A stretch of 64,000 nt of DNA from Mixta gaviniae (GCF_002953195.1 NZ_CP026377.1:3224001-3288000); one strand, 5' to 3'; counted from the first letter of the stretch, positions 7,114 to 15,221 are shown. Made by a program: numbers and translations. Notes: a model not told the origin generated them from the sequence alone.

Positions 7114-7455
7114 TCACTTAGCCCAACCTTCCCTTTCTCGCTTCCGCTCCAGTTCCGACACTCGCTGCAAGTTCTTCTGCTTTTTCATGATAGTTATCAG
7201 CTGCCGGTATCCGTAATGACTCGGGGGATAGAAATCTCCACCAAAATCCCGCCCCCATTTTTCTTTAAGCGCAGGCAGCGCCAGCTCAGCAAACGCTACT
7301 GATTGTTCGCACAAGTGAATGGCTCGTTGCAGATGATCACCTTCACCCCTGAGCCGGTAGTGATGCTTTATCTGCTCCTGTAATTCAAAGTGCACTTGCA
7401 CCTTCTGGTCAACGTCAAGCCAGCGCAACCCATCTATCCACGAATCTATATTCAT
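7114..7455 (-). CDS. Unknown prophage protein on the opposite strand to cI operon
   Basis: A 113-aa protein (MNIDSWIDGLRWLDVDQ...), predicted mostly helical with a basic C-terminus (SELERKREREGWAK). The start used has GAGGCGG just upstream of the ATG; the longer frame to 7602 would run through the OL operators. It converges on the cI operon terminator. Its own promoter would sit in or near OL, so it may be repressed or read only in certain states. Function unknown. Confidence 0.6.
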   Translation of the reverse strand: MNIDSWIDGLRWLDVDQKVQVHFELQEQIKHHYRLRGEGDHLQRAIHLCEQSVAFAELALPALKEKWGRDFGGDFYPPSHYGYRQLITIMKKQKNLQRVSELERKREREGWAK

Positions 7456-7556
7456 AACCGCCTCTCTATGTGCTTCATACAATTTATGGAACCCGCACCG
7501 AAAACCTTCCTCACCCCGGCAAATCCATTTCAAAAATAAATTCACACTCAAATCAT

Positions 7557-7622
7557 ACACATAATGTATCCACATCAAATTTGTATACATTTCGTATTGC
7601 ACTGCATGAATACGTTTTGTAT
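7557..7622. promoter_or_regulatory. OL-like operator region, three 13-bp sites
   Basis: Three sites matching the OR motif: ACACATAATGTAT (7557-7569), ATACATTTCGTAT (7585-7597, identical to an OR site) and ATACGTTTTGTAT (7610-7622). They precede nutL and the N gene and should control the plus-strand early operon. Confidence 0.85.
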
Positions 7623-7669
7623 ATTACATCCATCAGCACGACGCTGAGGCAGTAACGAAACGGACAACA

Positions 7670-7698
7670 CGCTCTTTATACAACGGTGACGGATCACC
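7670..7698 (+). promoter_or_regulatory. nutL-like N-utilisation site (boxA + boxB)
   Basis: Consensus boxA CGCTCTTTA at 7670-7678, then after 6 bases a hairpin GGTGA-CGGA-TCACC (7685-7698) as boxB. It lies between OL and the N-like gene, matching the lambda layout. Confidence 0.8.
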
Positions 7699-7785
7699 TA
7701 CGTGGCTGAAAGGCCAAATTCATATACCGATGCGGATTTCCGAATGCGTTGATGACAGCGCAACCGGAAGCCCACAGGAGGATTT

Positions 7786-8109
7786 ATGACACGCAGAACA
7801 GTATTTACCGGTTCAGCAGAAAGCCGCCGCCGTGAGCGCCGCGCACATCTGCAAAGTGAAGTTAGCAAAAGCGCGGATACATTACACCGTCCTACCCCTA
7901 GCCGCGTTGAGCTTCAGTGCAAACGCAAGCCAATGAGCCAGGCGGACAAGCTGACGCCTAACGAGTACACGCTACAGATTGAAGCAGCCGCAGAGCGCGT
8001 AACGCTGTCGCTTGGTAAGCGTAAGAACTTCGAAACTGTGCGTCCGGGTGCAACGCACATTGTTAACGCCCGCCAGAAGATGCGCGGCAAATCGATTCCA
8101 CTTATTTGA
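7786..8109 (+). CDS. N-type antitermination protein
   Basis: A 107-aa basic protein, the same length as lambda N, with an N-terminal arginine-rich RNA-binding motif (AESRRRERRAHLQ, compare TRRRERRAEKQ in lambda N). It should bind boxB RNA of nutL and nutR and allow RNA polymerase to pass early terminators. It is the first gene after nutL and has an AGGAGG ribosome site. The remainder of the sequence is diverged, as usual for N proteins. Confidence 0.85.
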   Translation: MTRRTVFTGSAESRRRERRAHLQSEVSKSADTLHRPTPSRVELQCKRKPMSQADKLTPNEYTLQIEAAAERVTLSLGKRKNFETVRPGATHIVNARQKMRGKSIPLI

Positions 8110-8116
8110 GGTGAGT

Positions 8117-8281
8117 ATGACTACTCAACAGAAATACGCAGCAGAGTGTCGGTCGGAGTTTGTTCGCTACCGTGCCAAGTGCAAAGCAACTGTCCGCGGT
8201 GATGGCGTACACGACCTGTGGGTCAAGCTGGCCTGGCGCAACAGGCAGCAGGCCCGGCAGTGGGCATCAGAGGTCGCCTAA
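8117..8281 (+). CDS. 54-aa basic phage protein, function unknown
   Basis: Reads MTTQQKYAAECRSEF... and ends RQWASEVA; rich in Arg, Lys and Trp. GAGGTGAGT precedes the ATG at 8117. It lies 7 bases after the N-like gene in the same operon. The upstream in-frame extension inside N is a shadow. Function unknown. Confidence 0.6.
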   Translation: MTTQQKYAAECRSEFVRYRAKCKATVRGDGVHDLWVKLAWRNRQQARQWASEVA

Positions 8282-8341
8282 GGGCGGCCTTTTTTATTAC
8301 CTGAATTCAGGCCAACACCATAACGTGAGAGTGAGGTAAGC

Positions 8342-9046
8342 ATGTTAACTGTTGCAGCAAACGAAGAGCTGAAGATGTCCAGCCTGGACTTCCTGAATAA
8401 CATCATCAATCCAGCGCGGATCGAGTCCGGGCAAAACGCAGTTCGTCCATCGGACTTCCACGAACGAGTCAATGATGAGATTGATGAAGAATTAAACTAC
8501 GAAAATTTCGTAGTTGGCAAAACCGGACATAAAACCTACTACACCATGCTCAACATGGAGCAAATGACCCTGATCGGCATGAGGGAGTCTAAAGCAGTTC
8601 GCCGCTCAGTGTTGTCCTCCCTGAAAGAGATGCAGGCTAAGCAGTATCAATTACCTGACTTCACTAATCCGGCAGAGGCAGCAAGAGCATGGGCTTCTGA
8701 ATTCGAGCAGAAGAAACTAGCGCAGCAGCAACTGGCAATCGCCGCCCCCAAAGCAGAATTCTACGACCGCTACGCAGACGCCTCCGGCACTTTCGGCTTT
8801 CGGCAGGTGTGTAAGGCGCTGGGTGAGAAAGAGCATCTGGTTCGTACGGTACTGGTTGAGAAAAGTGTCATGTACCGGCTGGGTGGTCAGCTTACGCCTT
8901 ATCAGAATCACATTGATGCCGGACGCTTTACCGTTAAGACGGGTGAGGCAGATAACGGCCACGCTTTCACGCAGGCCCGATTCACAACGAAGGGCGTGAC
9001 ATATGTTGCTGGATTGATTGCAGAACACAAATTATCAGCTGCCTAA
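8342..9046 (+). CDS. Phage antirepressor with KilAC domain
   Basis: A 234-aa protein. The N-terminal part (about 1-95) holds a Rha/Ant-like segment (GHKTYYTMLNMEQMTLIGMRES..AVRRSVLSSLKEM), and the C-terminal 110 residues are a KilAC domain (PKAEFYDRYADASGTFGFRQVCKALG, VMYRLGGQLTPYQNHIDAGRFTVK, KGVTYVAGLI). KilAC proteins act as antirepressors or toxic early regulators in phages. Preceded by GAGGTAAGC and followed by a short GC stem and T-run. Confidence 0.88.
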   Translation: MLTVAANEELKMSSLDFLNNIINPARIESGQNAVRPSDFHERVNDEIDEELNYENFVVGKTGHKTYYTMLNMEQMTLIGMRESKAVRRSVLSSLKEMQAKQYQLPDFTNPAEAARAWASEFEQKKLAQQQLAIAAPKAEFYDRYADASGTFGFRQVCKALGEKEHLVRTVLVEKSVMYRLGGQLTPYQNHIDAGRFTVKTGEADNGHAFTQARFTTKGVTYVAGLIAEHKLSAA

Positions 9047-9081
9047 GGGCGGTTTTTTTTACGCCCGTTGAGGCCAACACC

Positions 9082-9162
9082 ATGGTTAGCAAAAGAGATT
9101 ACGCACTTGGCTGGGCGGTGATTGTGCTGCTTATGGCAGGTGCTTACGTGACAGGTTACTGA
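9082..9162 (+). CDS. 26-aa single-pass membrane peptide
   Basis: MVSKRDYALGWAVIVLLMAG... with one hydrophobic helix and a short polar N-terminus. A GAGG lies upstream and a good ribosome site for the next gene overlaps its end. Too short for family assignment. Likely translated but unproven. Confidence 0.45.
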   Translation: MVSKRDYALGWAVIVLLMAGAYVTGY

Positions 9163-9172
9163 GGAGATTGAG

Positions 9173-9451
9173 ATGAGTGGATTTAAGGGCACGGAAGGAA
9201 GGTGGGCCGTTGTTGATGGTTTATCGGCTGGGAAGCAAGTGATATCTGAAAGCGCGCCAAAAGTGAGGAGGAATATTGCCTCATGTGGAGGGCCAAAGCG
9301 CGAGCATAATGCCGCACTTATAGCTGCGGCTCCTGAGCTGCTTGAGGCGCTTCTACTTTTCACATCAAAGACTGAGCAAGGTTTTGTAATGAATCAGTCA
9401 GATATCGACAAATGTAAGGCCGCCATTGCTAAGGCGCTGGGCAACCACTAA
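9173..9451 (+). CDS. Small early phage protein, function unknown
   Basis: A 92-aa protein with the pattern GRWAVVDG...N..LIAAAPELLEAL...AAIAKALG seen in many ORFs of lambdoid left operons, where the segment NAALIAAAPELLEAL is a recurrent module. Preceded by GAGGAGATTGAG. No known biochemical role. Confidence 0.7.
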   Translation: MSGFKGTEGRWAVVDGLSAGKQVISESAPKVRRNIASCGGPKREHNAALIAAAPELLEALLLFTSKTEQGFVMNQSDIDKCKAAIAKALGNH

Positions 9452-9463
9452 CAGGAGAAGAGG

Positions 9464-9712
9464 ATGGAGTGGATTAGCGTAAAAGACCGGCTACCAGAGA
9501 TTACCGATGACTCGTGCCTAGTTTGCAGCATCACAGGGACTGAGGATGGCAGAGGGTTTCCTAAGGGCGGGTATGATTTTGTTTATATCCCCGATTGGTT
9601 TGCAGACATCACTGCAGGGCGGGATGGTGAAGGGAATCAGCTTTACACGAAATGGTATTTAAGTCAGGGGATTACTCACTGGATGCCTTACCCCGATTTG
9701 CCCACCGAGTGA
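9464..9712 (+). CDS. DUF551 family phage protein
   Basis: An 82-aa protein with the DUF551 signature at both ends: MEWISVKDRLPEI at the start and ITHWMPYPDLP at the end. DUF551 modules are widespread in enterobacterial phage early regions and have no established function. AGGAGAAGAGG precedes the ATG. Confidence 0.85.
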   Translation: MEWISVKDRLPEITDDSCLVCSITGTEDGRGFPKGGYDFVYIPDWFADITAGRDGEGNQLYTKWYLSQGITHWMPYPDLPTE

Positions 9713-9719
9713 CACCGTA

Positions 9720-9829
9720 AAGCTGTCTGCTTAGACGGCTTTGAGGTGCTACGCACCAACGCTACAGCGGTAATTACTAGCCGTTGAGCCGTGAGAACTC
9801 TTGGGCGCGCGATGCGCCCATCTTTTTTA
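9720..9829 (+). ncRNA. Candidate structured RNA with its own terminator
   Basis: No ORF fits this stretch. It has a 9-bp hairpin with a 4-base loop (9720-9741), a 5-bp hairpin GGTGC-TAC-GCACC (9745-9757), and a terminator GGGCGC-GCGAT-GCGCCC followed by A-TCTTTTTT (9803-9829). The successive stems look like a folded leader, trailer or small RNA in the left operon. No family recognised; regulation by N antitermination is possible. Confidence 0.45.
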
Positions 9830-9856
9830 TCCCAACCAAATTAACGGAGTATCCCC

Positions 9857-10030
9857 ATGCAAGCACTAGCATTTGCAGGGGCGGCATCGGGCTGCCCCAC
9901 TTTTGACGCATTCAAATCTATCGAATTTCACCCCAAAAACATTCTGACCAGCGCCAGCTTTACGCCGCCGCCGCGTAAAAGCCTGCTTCAGCGACTGGTT
10001 GAGTTCCTCAACAGGAGCGTGAACCCATGA
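9857..10030 (+). CDS. 57-aa phage protein upstream of the recombination genes
   Basis: MQALAFAGAASGCPTFDAF... with a proline-rich middle (SFTPPPRKSLLQRL). AACGGAG precedes the ATG and the TGA overlaps the next start (ATGA). Coding is supported by the packing. Function unknown. Confidence 0.6.
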   Translation: MQALAFAGAASGCPTFDAFKSIEFHPKNILTSASFTPPPRKSLLQRLVEFLNRSVNP

Positions 10031-10335
10031 ATATCAGGCTGAATTTCAAAGACCGTCAGGAGATTGAAAAAATCATCGCTGGCTTCGATGAGAGCGACAA
10101 CGAGCGCATCTATGCAGAAGTTGAGGCAATGGACCGGCAGTTTAAATCAAACCCTGTGACGCCTGTTCTGCGCGCGCTGTGCGACAACATCAACGCGTTC
10201 GACCTGGCTGCCGACACGATCGACTTTCAGGAGCGTTTGAATAACGCGTTATGGGACAGCCTGACGGATTACGTGAAGCACGAACACGCGCTGCAGATAT
10301 TTATGGGCCGGCGCAGTTTTAACGAGGTGGCATAA
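10027..10335 (+). CDS. Unknown phage protein preceding recT
   Basis: A 102-aa acidic helical protein (MNIRLNFKDRQEIEKIIAGFDES...). It directly abuts recT (stop and next ATG adjacent) and overlaps the preceding ORF, so it is part of the recombination operon. It could be an accessory recombination protein, but no family is recognised. Confidence 0.65.
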   Translation: MNIRLNFKDRQEIEKIIAGFDESDNERIYAEVEAMDRQFKSNPVTPVLRALCDNINAFDLAADTIDFQERLNNALWDSLTDYVKHEHALQIFMGRRSFNEVA

Positions 10336-11271
10336 ATGAACCAGCAGCTGGTTAATCAGGTATTCGAAATTGTTAATCCGCTAAAAATGGAGTTCGAGCA
10401 GGTTTGTGCTGAGCCCTCGATCACATTCAAGCGCGAATCGGAATTCGCAATGCAGATATTCGCTAACAACGACTATCTGGCAAAGATTGCTGCCCAAAAC
10501 AGCACGTCAACTCGCAGCGCGGTGATGAATATCGCCGCCATTGGTATCACGCTGAACCCGGCTCAGAAACTGGCTTATCTGGTGCCACGAAAAGGCGCCA
10601 TATGCCTGGATATTAGCTACATGGGCCTGATGCATATTGCTCAGCAGTCGGGTGCGATTAAGTGGTGCCAGTCGGCAATCGTCAGGAAAAATGACCGATT
10701 CATGCGTACAGGAATCGACCGTACGCCAACGCATGAATTTAATGAGTTCGACACCATTGAGCAGCGTGGGGAAATCGTCGGTGCCTACACCGTTGTTAAA
10801 ACTGATGAAGGCGACTACCTGACCCATACGATGCGCGCGGAGGACATCTTTGCCATCCGAGACCGGTCAGAAGCATGGAAAAAGTATCTGACCGACAACA
10901 GTAAGAAATGCCCGTGGGTCACTGATGAAGAGCAGATGATACTCAAAACGGTAGTTAAGCAGGCCGCTAAGTACTGGCCTCGTCGTGAGCGCCTGGATAG
11001 TGCGATCGACTACGTCAACACGGAAGGTGGCGAGGGTATCAACTTCACCCAGGAGCGCGGGCAGGAACGCGACGTTACACCTTCTACAGAGCAGACACTT
11101 CAGACCATTACCGACCTGCTGATGACCATGGATAAAACATGGGAAGAAGACCTCCTGCCGGTTTGCTCACAGATATTCCGCCGGCCAATAAAGCAGGCAT
11201 CTGACCTTACCGAAACGGAAGCGGTTAAGGCTCTCGATTTCCTGTCAAGGAAGGCTAAGGCGGCGGCATGA
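10336..11271 (+). CDS. recT: RecT-family single-strand annealing protein
   Basis: A 311-aa RecT homologue. Family blocks seen include [30 protein letters not shown] (here [20 protein letters not shown]), [15 protein letters not shown] and [15 protein letters not shown]. RecT/Red-beta proteins anneal complementary strands exposed by the partner exonuclease during phage recombination. Overlaps the exonuclease gene by 4 bases (ATGA). Confidence 0.95.
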   Translation: MNQQLVNQVFEIVNPLKMEFEQVCAEPSITFKRESEFAMQIFANNDYLAKIAAQNSTSTRSAVMNIAAIGITLNPAQKLAYLVPRKGAICLDISYMGLMHIAQQSGAIKWCQSAIVRKNDRFMRTGIDRTPTHEFNEFDTIEQRGEIVGAYTVVKTDEGDYLTHTMRAEDIFAIRDRSEAWKKYLTDNSKKCPWVTDEEQMILKTVVKQAAKYWPRRERLDSAIDYVNTEGGEGINFTQERGQERDVTPSTEQTLQTITDLLMTMDKTWEEDLLPVCSQIFRRPIKQASDLTETEAVKALDFLSRKAKAAA

Positions 11272-11951
11272 TTTCTCCCGAATGCATACGGCAGCACACA
11301 GGGATAGATGTGCTGTCTGTTGAGCAGGGAAGCTATGAGTGGCAGAGATTGAGGCTGGGAGTGATAACAGCTTCAGAAGCGTCAAAGGTTATAGCCAAAC
11401 CACGTAGTGGCAAGAAATGGACCGACATGAAGCTGGCCTATTTCTACACCCTTCTCGGTGAGGTCTGCACTGGGGAGGCGCTGGAGATAAATGCAAAAGC
11501 GCTCACTTGGGGAAAGACGCACGAGGAATCAGCAAGGACGCTGTTTGAATTCACCACGGACGTTAAGGTTACGGAAGCACCGATTATCTACAGGGATGAG
11601 ACGCTAAGGACAGCATGCTCTCCTGACGGTTTGTGCAGTGACGGCAAAGGGCTTGAGCTTAAGTGCCCTTTCACTTCCCGCGATTTCATGAAGTTCCGCC
11701 TCGGTGGCTTCGATGCCATCAAATCAGAGTACATGGCTCAGGTGCAATTCAGCATGTGGGTCACGGGAAAGGATGCCTGGTATTTCGCTAACTATGACCC
11801 GCGCATGAAACGCGAAGGCATACACCACGTCATCGTCGAACGCGACGAGAAATTCATGGCCGACTTTGAAGAGATGGTGCCGGAGTTCATCGAGAAGATG
11901 GACGAATCACTGGCGGCCATTGGCTTCTCGTTTGGCGACCAGTGGAGATAA
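11268..11951 (+). CDS. YqaJ / lambda Exo-family exonuclease
   Basis: A 227-aa protein of the YqaJ viral recombinase family: [20 protein letters not shown] at the start, the metal-binding CSPDGL aspartate, the ExK motif in LELKCPF, and [11 protein letters not shown]. It should degrade one strand of double-stranded DNA ends and hand the single strand to RecT. The recT-exo order and 4-base overlap indicate a functional pair. Confidence 0.92.
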   Translation: MISPECIRQHTGIDVLSVEQGSYEWQRLRLGVITASEASKVIAKPRSGKKWTDMKLAYFYTLLGEVCTGEALEINAKALTWGKTHEESARTLFEFTTDVKVTEAPIIYRDETLRTACSPDGLCSDGKGLELKCPFTSRDFMKFRLGGFDAIKSEYMAQVQFSMWVTGKDAWYFANYDPRMKREGIHHVIVERDEKFMADFEEMVPEFIEKMDESLAAIGFSFGDQWR

Positions 11952-11953
11952 CG

Positions 11954-12250
11954 ATGAAGCAGCCATTCGACAACATCCGGTGCGGACGTACCGTTATCCG
12001 TTATTACGACGCTTACGGCGGCTGGATGCTGCCGGATAAAACCATCACGAGAAACCCGCTAAAAGCAGCTCGCATCGCAGAAGAAACGGAAGCAGCGCGG
12101 AGCGAGAAAAAGCAGGCGTGGCAACTTTACGAGATTCAGTACCTCGCCGAACGCAACCCATGCATCAACTTCAGAACTGTGGCTCAGAAGCTCGACCGGA
12201 CGCCGGAAGATGTTCGGCAAATGCATCGCGCTATCTCTGCCGGGAGTTAA
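11954..12250 (+). CDS. Phage protein, function unknown
   Basis: A 98-aa basic protein (MKQPFDNIRCGRTVIRYYDAYGGWMLP...). The ATG at 11954 has GGAG six bases upstream; an earlier in-frame start at 11942 would overlap the exonuclease. The C-terminal half (INFRTVAQKLDRTPEDVRQMHRA) looks like a helix-turn-helix, so DNA binding is possible (inference). Confidence 0.6.
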   Translation: MKQPFDNIRCGRTVIRYYDAYGGWMLPDKTITRNPLKAARIAEETEAARSEKKQAWQLYEIQYLAERNPCINFRTVAQKLDRTPEDVRQMHRAISAGS

Positions 12251-12252
12251 CC

Positions 12253-12471
12253 ATGCGCAAACATCAACGCAGGATAAAAACAGAAGCCGGCCGTGTACGC
12301 GATGGATGGATGATTGAGCTAGAGGATGGGCTGGCAGTGCAGGTTAATGGCGTTAAGCACCTAGGCAAACGTGTGTCATTCATAACAGGCGGCACTCTGT
12401 GGTCGCTTGAGCATGACGACATCGTTTATCGGGTTATCGATATGGAATTAGTGGAAGGAGTGGGGAAATGA
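12253..12471 (+). CDS. 72-aa phage protein, function unknown
   Basis: MRKHQRRIKTEAGRV..., a short basic N-terminus followed by a small beta-rich domain. Starts 2 bases after the preceding stop and overlaps the next ORF by ATGA. No family assigned. Confidence 0.55.
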   Translation: MRKHQRRIKTEAGRVRDGWMIELEDGLAVQVNGVKHLGKRVSFITGGTLWSLEHDDIVYRVIDMELVEGVGK

Positions 12472-12884
12472 AGGATATTCAGAAACTGATTAGGGATGCT
12501 GAGCGTGCCGACGCCGTTGCGGCGCTGATGCAGGATGTTAACCCGCACACTGTTCTTGCGCTGGTCGATAGACTGAAGGCGGCAGGGGCGCAGTTGGCAG
12601 AGCTGGCGAAGCAGGAGCCTTCTGGATGGTACGCAGTTGAAAACGCCATCCGCGATTTGGGCGAGCCGCTTTATTTAGATGGGCGACATAAGCCTTCCGG
12701 GTGGAATAGTGATTACAAACCTTTGTATGCGCGCGCCGCGCCGCCAGCGCCGGTTAAGCTGCCTCGCGGGCACATTCTTGATTGTTTCGGCAGGCTCGAA
12801 ACGGATGATGATGGCGTTTGGCTACACAAGGATGACGTTATCGAAGCACTGAAGGCCGCTGACATGGAGGTGGCAGATGAATAA
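12468..12884 (+). CDS. Ea22-like early phage protein
   Basis: A 138-aa protein. The N-terminal half is helical (DAERADAVAALMQD...LVDRLKAAGAQLAELAKQ), the middle carries a GWYAVENAIRDLGEPLY module and a PLYARAAPPAPVK linker common in Ea22/Ead-type proteins of lambdoid left operons. Function of these proteins is unknown. Overlaps the next gene by 8 bases. Confidence 0.6.
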   Translation: MKDIQKLIRDAERADAVAALMQDVNPHTVLALVDRLKAAGAQLAELAKQEPSGWYAVENAIRDLGEPLYLDGRHKPSGWNSDYKPLYARAAPPAPVKLPRGHILDCFGRLETDDDGVWLHKDDVIEALKAADMEVADE

Positions 12885-13167
12885 TCAGGAACTGGCGGCG
12901 CTGTGCCGCATCGAAATTCGCCGCTGGCAGGCGGTACCGGATAAGCAATATATGGTTGCGCTGATGGAAACGGCTCTGACGGCATTAACCGCTGAGCCTG
13001 TGAAGGTGCCGGATGAACTCACCATGCGTGACGCGATTAGGTTGAAGCTTTCCGTTGACTGGGCTGCAGGTTACAACACGGCGATTGCACACTGCAAAGA
13101 GTTAAGCGAACCCATCGACAACACCGCGCAGAAGTATGAGGCGCTGGCAAAGGAGGGTAAATGTTAG
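12877..13167 (+). CDS. Early phage protein, function unknown
   Basis: A 96-aa protein starting MNNQELAALCRIEIRRWQ, with a helical body and a short VKVPDEL linker typical of modular left-operon proteins. Overlaps both flanking ORFs. No known role. Confidence 0.58.
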   Translation: MNNQELAALCRIEIRRWQAVPDKQYMVALMETALTALTAEPVKVPDELTMRDAIRLKLSVDWAAGYNTAIAHCKELSEPIDNTAQKYEALAKEGKC

Positions 13168-13319
13168 CAGGCTTCATCCTCCTCATTACCTCTCACTCTC
13201 ACGCCCTGCCCGTTACTGAAACCATCTATCCCACCAAAGCAGAATGCGAAGCCATCAGAGTCAGGCTGAATGAGCGCCGGCCGCTGGTAAATCTCGACTG
13301 CTCACCTGTTTACCGATAG
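13161..13319 (+). CDS. 52-aa secreted or membrane-linked phage peptide (DUF1482-like)
   Basis: MLAGFILLITSHSHALPVTETIYPTK... has a hydrophobic N-terminus like a signal or anchor and two cysteines (AECEAIR and NLDCSP). This layout resembles the short DUF1482 proteins of lambdoid prophages; I cannot confirm the family. It overlaps the end of the upstream ORF by 7 bases. Confidence 0.5.
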   Translation: MLAGFILLITSHSHALPVTETIYPTKAECEAIRVRLNERRPLVNLDCSPVYR

Positions 13320-13355
13320 CCGCGAAAGCGGTTTTTTTCGCCTGGAGAAAAATAA

Positions 13356-14108
13356 ATGCGAGTTGATAAAGAAGTGCTTAATGTGCTGAGTGCTGCGGAA
13401 TGCCATGGTAAAAATCTGGTGCTGACTGGTCAGCTTGACCGAAACTTATACACACGCACTAATAAAGTTCTGGAAGCTGCCGGCGGCAAATGGAGTCGCA
13501 AGTGCAAGGCGCATGTATTCGATATCGATGCATCCGAGCGCATTGAACAAATCATACTGACCGGAGATGTCGTGGTTCCCAAAGATGATTTTGAGTTCTT
13601 CCCTACTCCGCCAGAAGTTGTCAGGCATGTAATTCATTTGGCAGATATTCGGGATGGCATGCATGTGCTTGAGCCCAGCGCAGGGCAAGGAGCAATTGCT
13701 AAAGCCGCTCATAGCGCAGCAGCAGATGTGATGATTGATATGTATGAACTGATGCCAGCCAACAATGACGCGCTGCATGCTCTTAATTTGCGCCTGTCAG
13801 GTATTGGGAAACCAGTTGATTTCCTTACTGTTGAGCCCAATCCAGTCTATGACCGGGTTGTAATGAATCCTCCATTTAGTCGACAGGCTGATATCAAGCA
13901 CGTAACTCACGCACTGAAATTCCTGAAAACTGACGGGCTGTTGGTCTCAGTCATGGCTTCACCGGTAGTTTTCCGCAGCAACAAGCTTACTTCTGATTTC
14001 CGCCAGTTGATTGAAGACCGCGGTGGTCATATCGAAGAATTGCCTGAGGGCTCATTCAAGTCATCAGGAACGATGGTTAACACTGTCGTCGTGATGATAC
14101 CAAATTAG
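13356..14108 (+). CDS. Phage DNA adenine methyltransferase-like protein
   Basis: A 250-aa Rossmann-type methyltransferase. The SAM-binding motif is LEPSAGQGAIA (about residue 104) and the catalytic tetrad is NPPF in RVVMNPPFSRQ, the form used by N6-adenine methylases. The N-terminal 75 residues are a separate domain (LNVLSAAECHGKNLVLTGQLDR). No restriction partner is visible, so it is an orphan enzyme, perhaps protecting phage DNA or marking it. GGAGAAA precedes the ATG. Confidence 0.82.
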   Translation: MRVDKEVLNVLSAAECHGKNLVLTGQLDRNLYTRTNKVLEAAGGKWSRKCKAHVFDIDASERIEQIILTGDVVVPKDDFEFFPTPPEVVRHVIHLADIRDGMHVLEPSAGQGAIAKAAHSAAADVMIDMYELMPANNDALHALNLRLSGIGKPVDFLTVEPNPVYDRVVMNPPFSRQADIKHVTHALKFLKTDGLLVSVMASPVVFRSNKLTSDFRQLIEDRGGHIEELPEGSFKSSGTMVNTVVVMIPN

Positions 14109-14146
14109 CGATTCATGGCGATATACTCCACTCAGGAGGAATCGCC

Positions 14147-14389
14147 ATGTCACACAATCTCGCAGCACGCAGCAAAGAAGAAAGGGATAAGGTTAACGTG
14201 GATTTAGCGGCGTCAGGCGTGGCTTACAAAGAGCGCCTGAACCAGCCAGTTATCCCGCAGCAGGTAGAAATGGAGCAGCCGGAAGAGTTGAGGGAGTATT
14301 TCCGCGAGCGCCTGCAGCATTACAGGCAGGTGGCTCTGCAGCTGCCGAAAGGTACCGACCCGATTTACCAAAAAGAGGAACCAAAATGA
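14147..14389 (+). CDS. 80-aa charged phage protein, function unknown
   Basis: MSHNLAARSKEERDKVN..., helical and highly charged, with no hydrophobic core evident. AGGAGG precedes the ATG and the stop overlaps the next start (ATGA). Function unknown. Confidence 0.6.
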   Translation: MSHNLAARSKEERDKVNVDLAASGVAYKERLNQPVIPQQVEMEQPEELREYFRERLQHYRQVALQLPKGTDPIYQKEEPK

Positions 14390-14637
14390 CCGAGGATTAC
14401 CTGATTTTTGGCGCTGGTTATGACGGCGAAATTCGTGAATTTGACAGGGGCTTGGACTTTATAGAGGTTGTTCAGAATCCTGCCCTTATATCCAGCAATA
14501 GCAGCGACCAAAGCGCGCCATCTACAGATAAGGTAAGGTTGCCGGTTAGGGTTTATATCGTCCATGGGCATCGTTATAACGTGGCGTCACATGAACTTTT
14601 AATAGATGACGTTCTTGAAGAATTAATTGAACAATAG
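14386..14637 (+). CDS. 83-aa acidic phage protein, function unknown
   Basis: MTEDYLIFGAGYDGEIREF... with a serine-rich middle and a short beta motif RLPVRVYIVHGHRYNVASHELL. Translationally coupled to the preceding ORF. Followed by a terminator at 14683. Confidence 0.6.
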   Translation: MTEDYLIFGAGYDGEIREFDRGLDFIEVVQNPALISSNSSDQSAPSTDKVRLPVRVYIVHGHRYNVASHELLIDDVLEELIEQ

Positions 14638-14682
14638 AGGCCAAGGCCGGCAGCAGCAAGATAATCACATCTACGATAACGA

Positions 14683-14705
14683 CCTCGCTCCGGCGGGGTT
14701 TTTTA
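14683..14705 (+). terminator. Intrinsic terminator in the left operon
   Basis: CCTCGC-TCCG-GCGGGG stem (one G-U pair) followed by six T. Likely read through under N antitermination. Confidence 0.65.
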
Positions 14706-14728
14706 TTGCCAAATTTCGGAGAAACAAC

Positions 14729-14941
14729 ATGAATTTTGCAGACCCGATTGATGAAGCCGCAGAACGCGAGCAGCAGCTGATAGCGGTAGCCCTGGCTAAC
14801 CGGCCGGCGCCGCAGATGACATACACCGGCGAGTGCCACTACTGCGAGGAGCCGATAGCCAAGGGGCACTTCTGCAGCGATGAGTGCCGAACCGACCATG
14901 AGCGCATGGTGTGGGCGGAGAAGCAGCGGAGATTGGCATGA
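14729..14941 (+). CDS. Small C4 zinc-finger phage protein
   Basis: A 70-aa protein with a four-cysteine zinc-binding pattern CHYCEEPIAKGHFCSDEC, like DksA/TraR-type or DUF2116-type ribbons. The start at 14729 is preceded by GGAGAAACAAC; the longer frame crosses the terminator. Possible nucleic-acid or polymerase binding (inference). Confidence 0.68.
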   Translation: MNFADPIDEAAEREQQLIAVALANRPAPQMTYTGECHYCEEPIAKGHFCSDECRTDHERMVWAEKQRRLA

Positions 14942-14987
14942 TTGAAGTGTTGAAGGGAGTGGAATCGCCCAAGAAATACTTTATCAG

Positions 14988-15014
14988 AAAGACCCAGCCT
15001 CACCGGGTCTTTAC
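14988..15014 (+). terminator. Intrinsic terminator
   Basis: AAAGACCC / GGGTCTTT stem (14988-15012) with a 9-base loop. It lies inside a 26-codon frame at 14938-15018, which is probably not a gene. Confidence 0.55.
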
Positions 15015-15047
15015 TTAGGTGGGAATCTTTTATATCAATACCATTTA

Positions 15048-15221
15048 TTAAGCATTCACATCGAATTTAAGTTGATATTTCCACTGAAGAAGCGCACCTA
15101 TAATCAGGTACATCTCCAAAATATCTTCTTTGCAAGCTGTGCTAACCTGCTCTTCCTTGCCATTCGTAAGTGATTGAATAATATTAGTTAGCTGAACTGG
15201 TACGGCTGTGTGTGTATTCAT
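15048..15221 (-). CDS. 57-aa ORF opposite to the left operon
   Basis: MNTHTAVPVQLTNIIQSLTN... preceded by AGGGG seven bases before the ATG. It is the only minus-strand gene in this part of the prophage and sits in an AT-rich pocket, which suggests an inserted moron with its own promoter. No family recognised. Confidence 0.5.
   Translation of the reverse strand: MNTHTAVPVQLTNIIQSLTNGKEEQVSTACKEDILEMYLIIGALLQWKYQLKFDVNA

Noticed and set aside
14938..15018. 26-codon ORF
   Set aside because: It coincides with a terminator hairpin at 14988-15014 and has no independent support.
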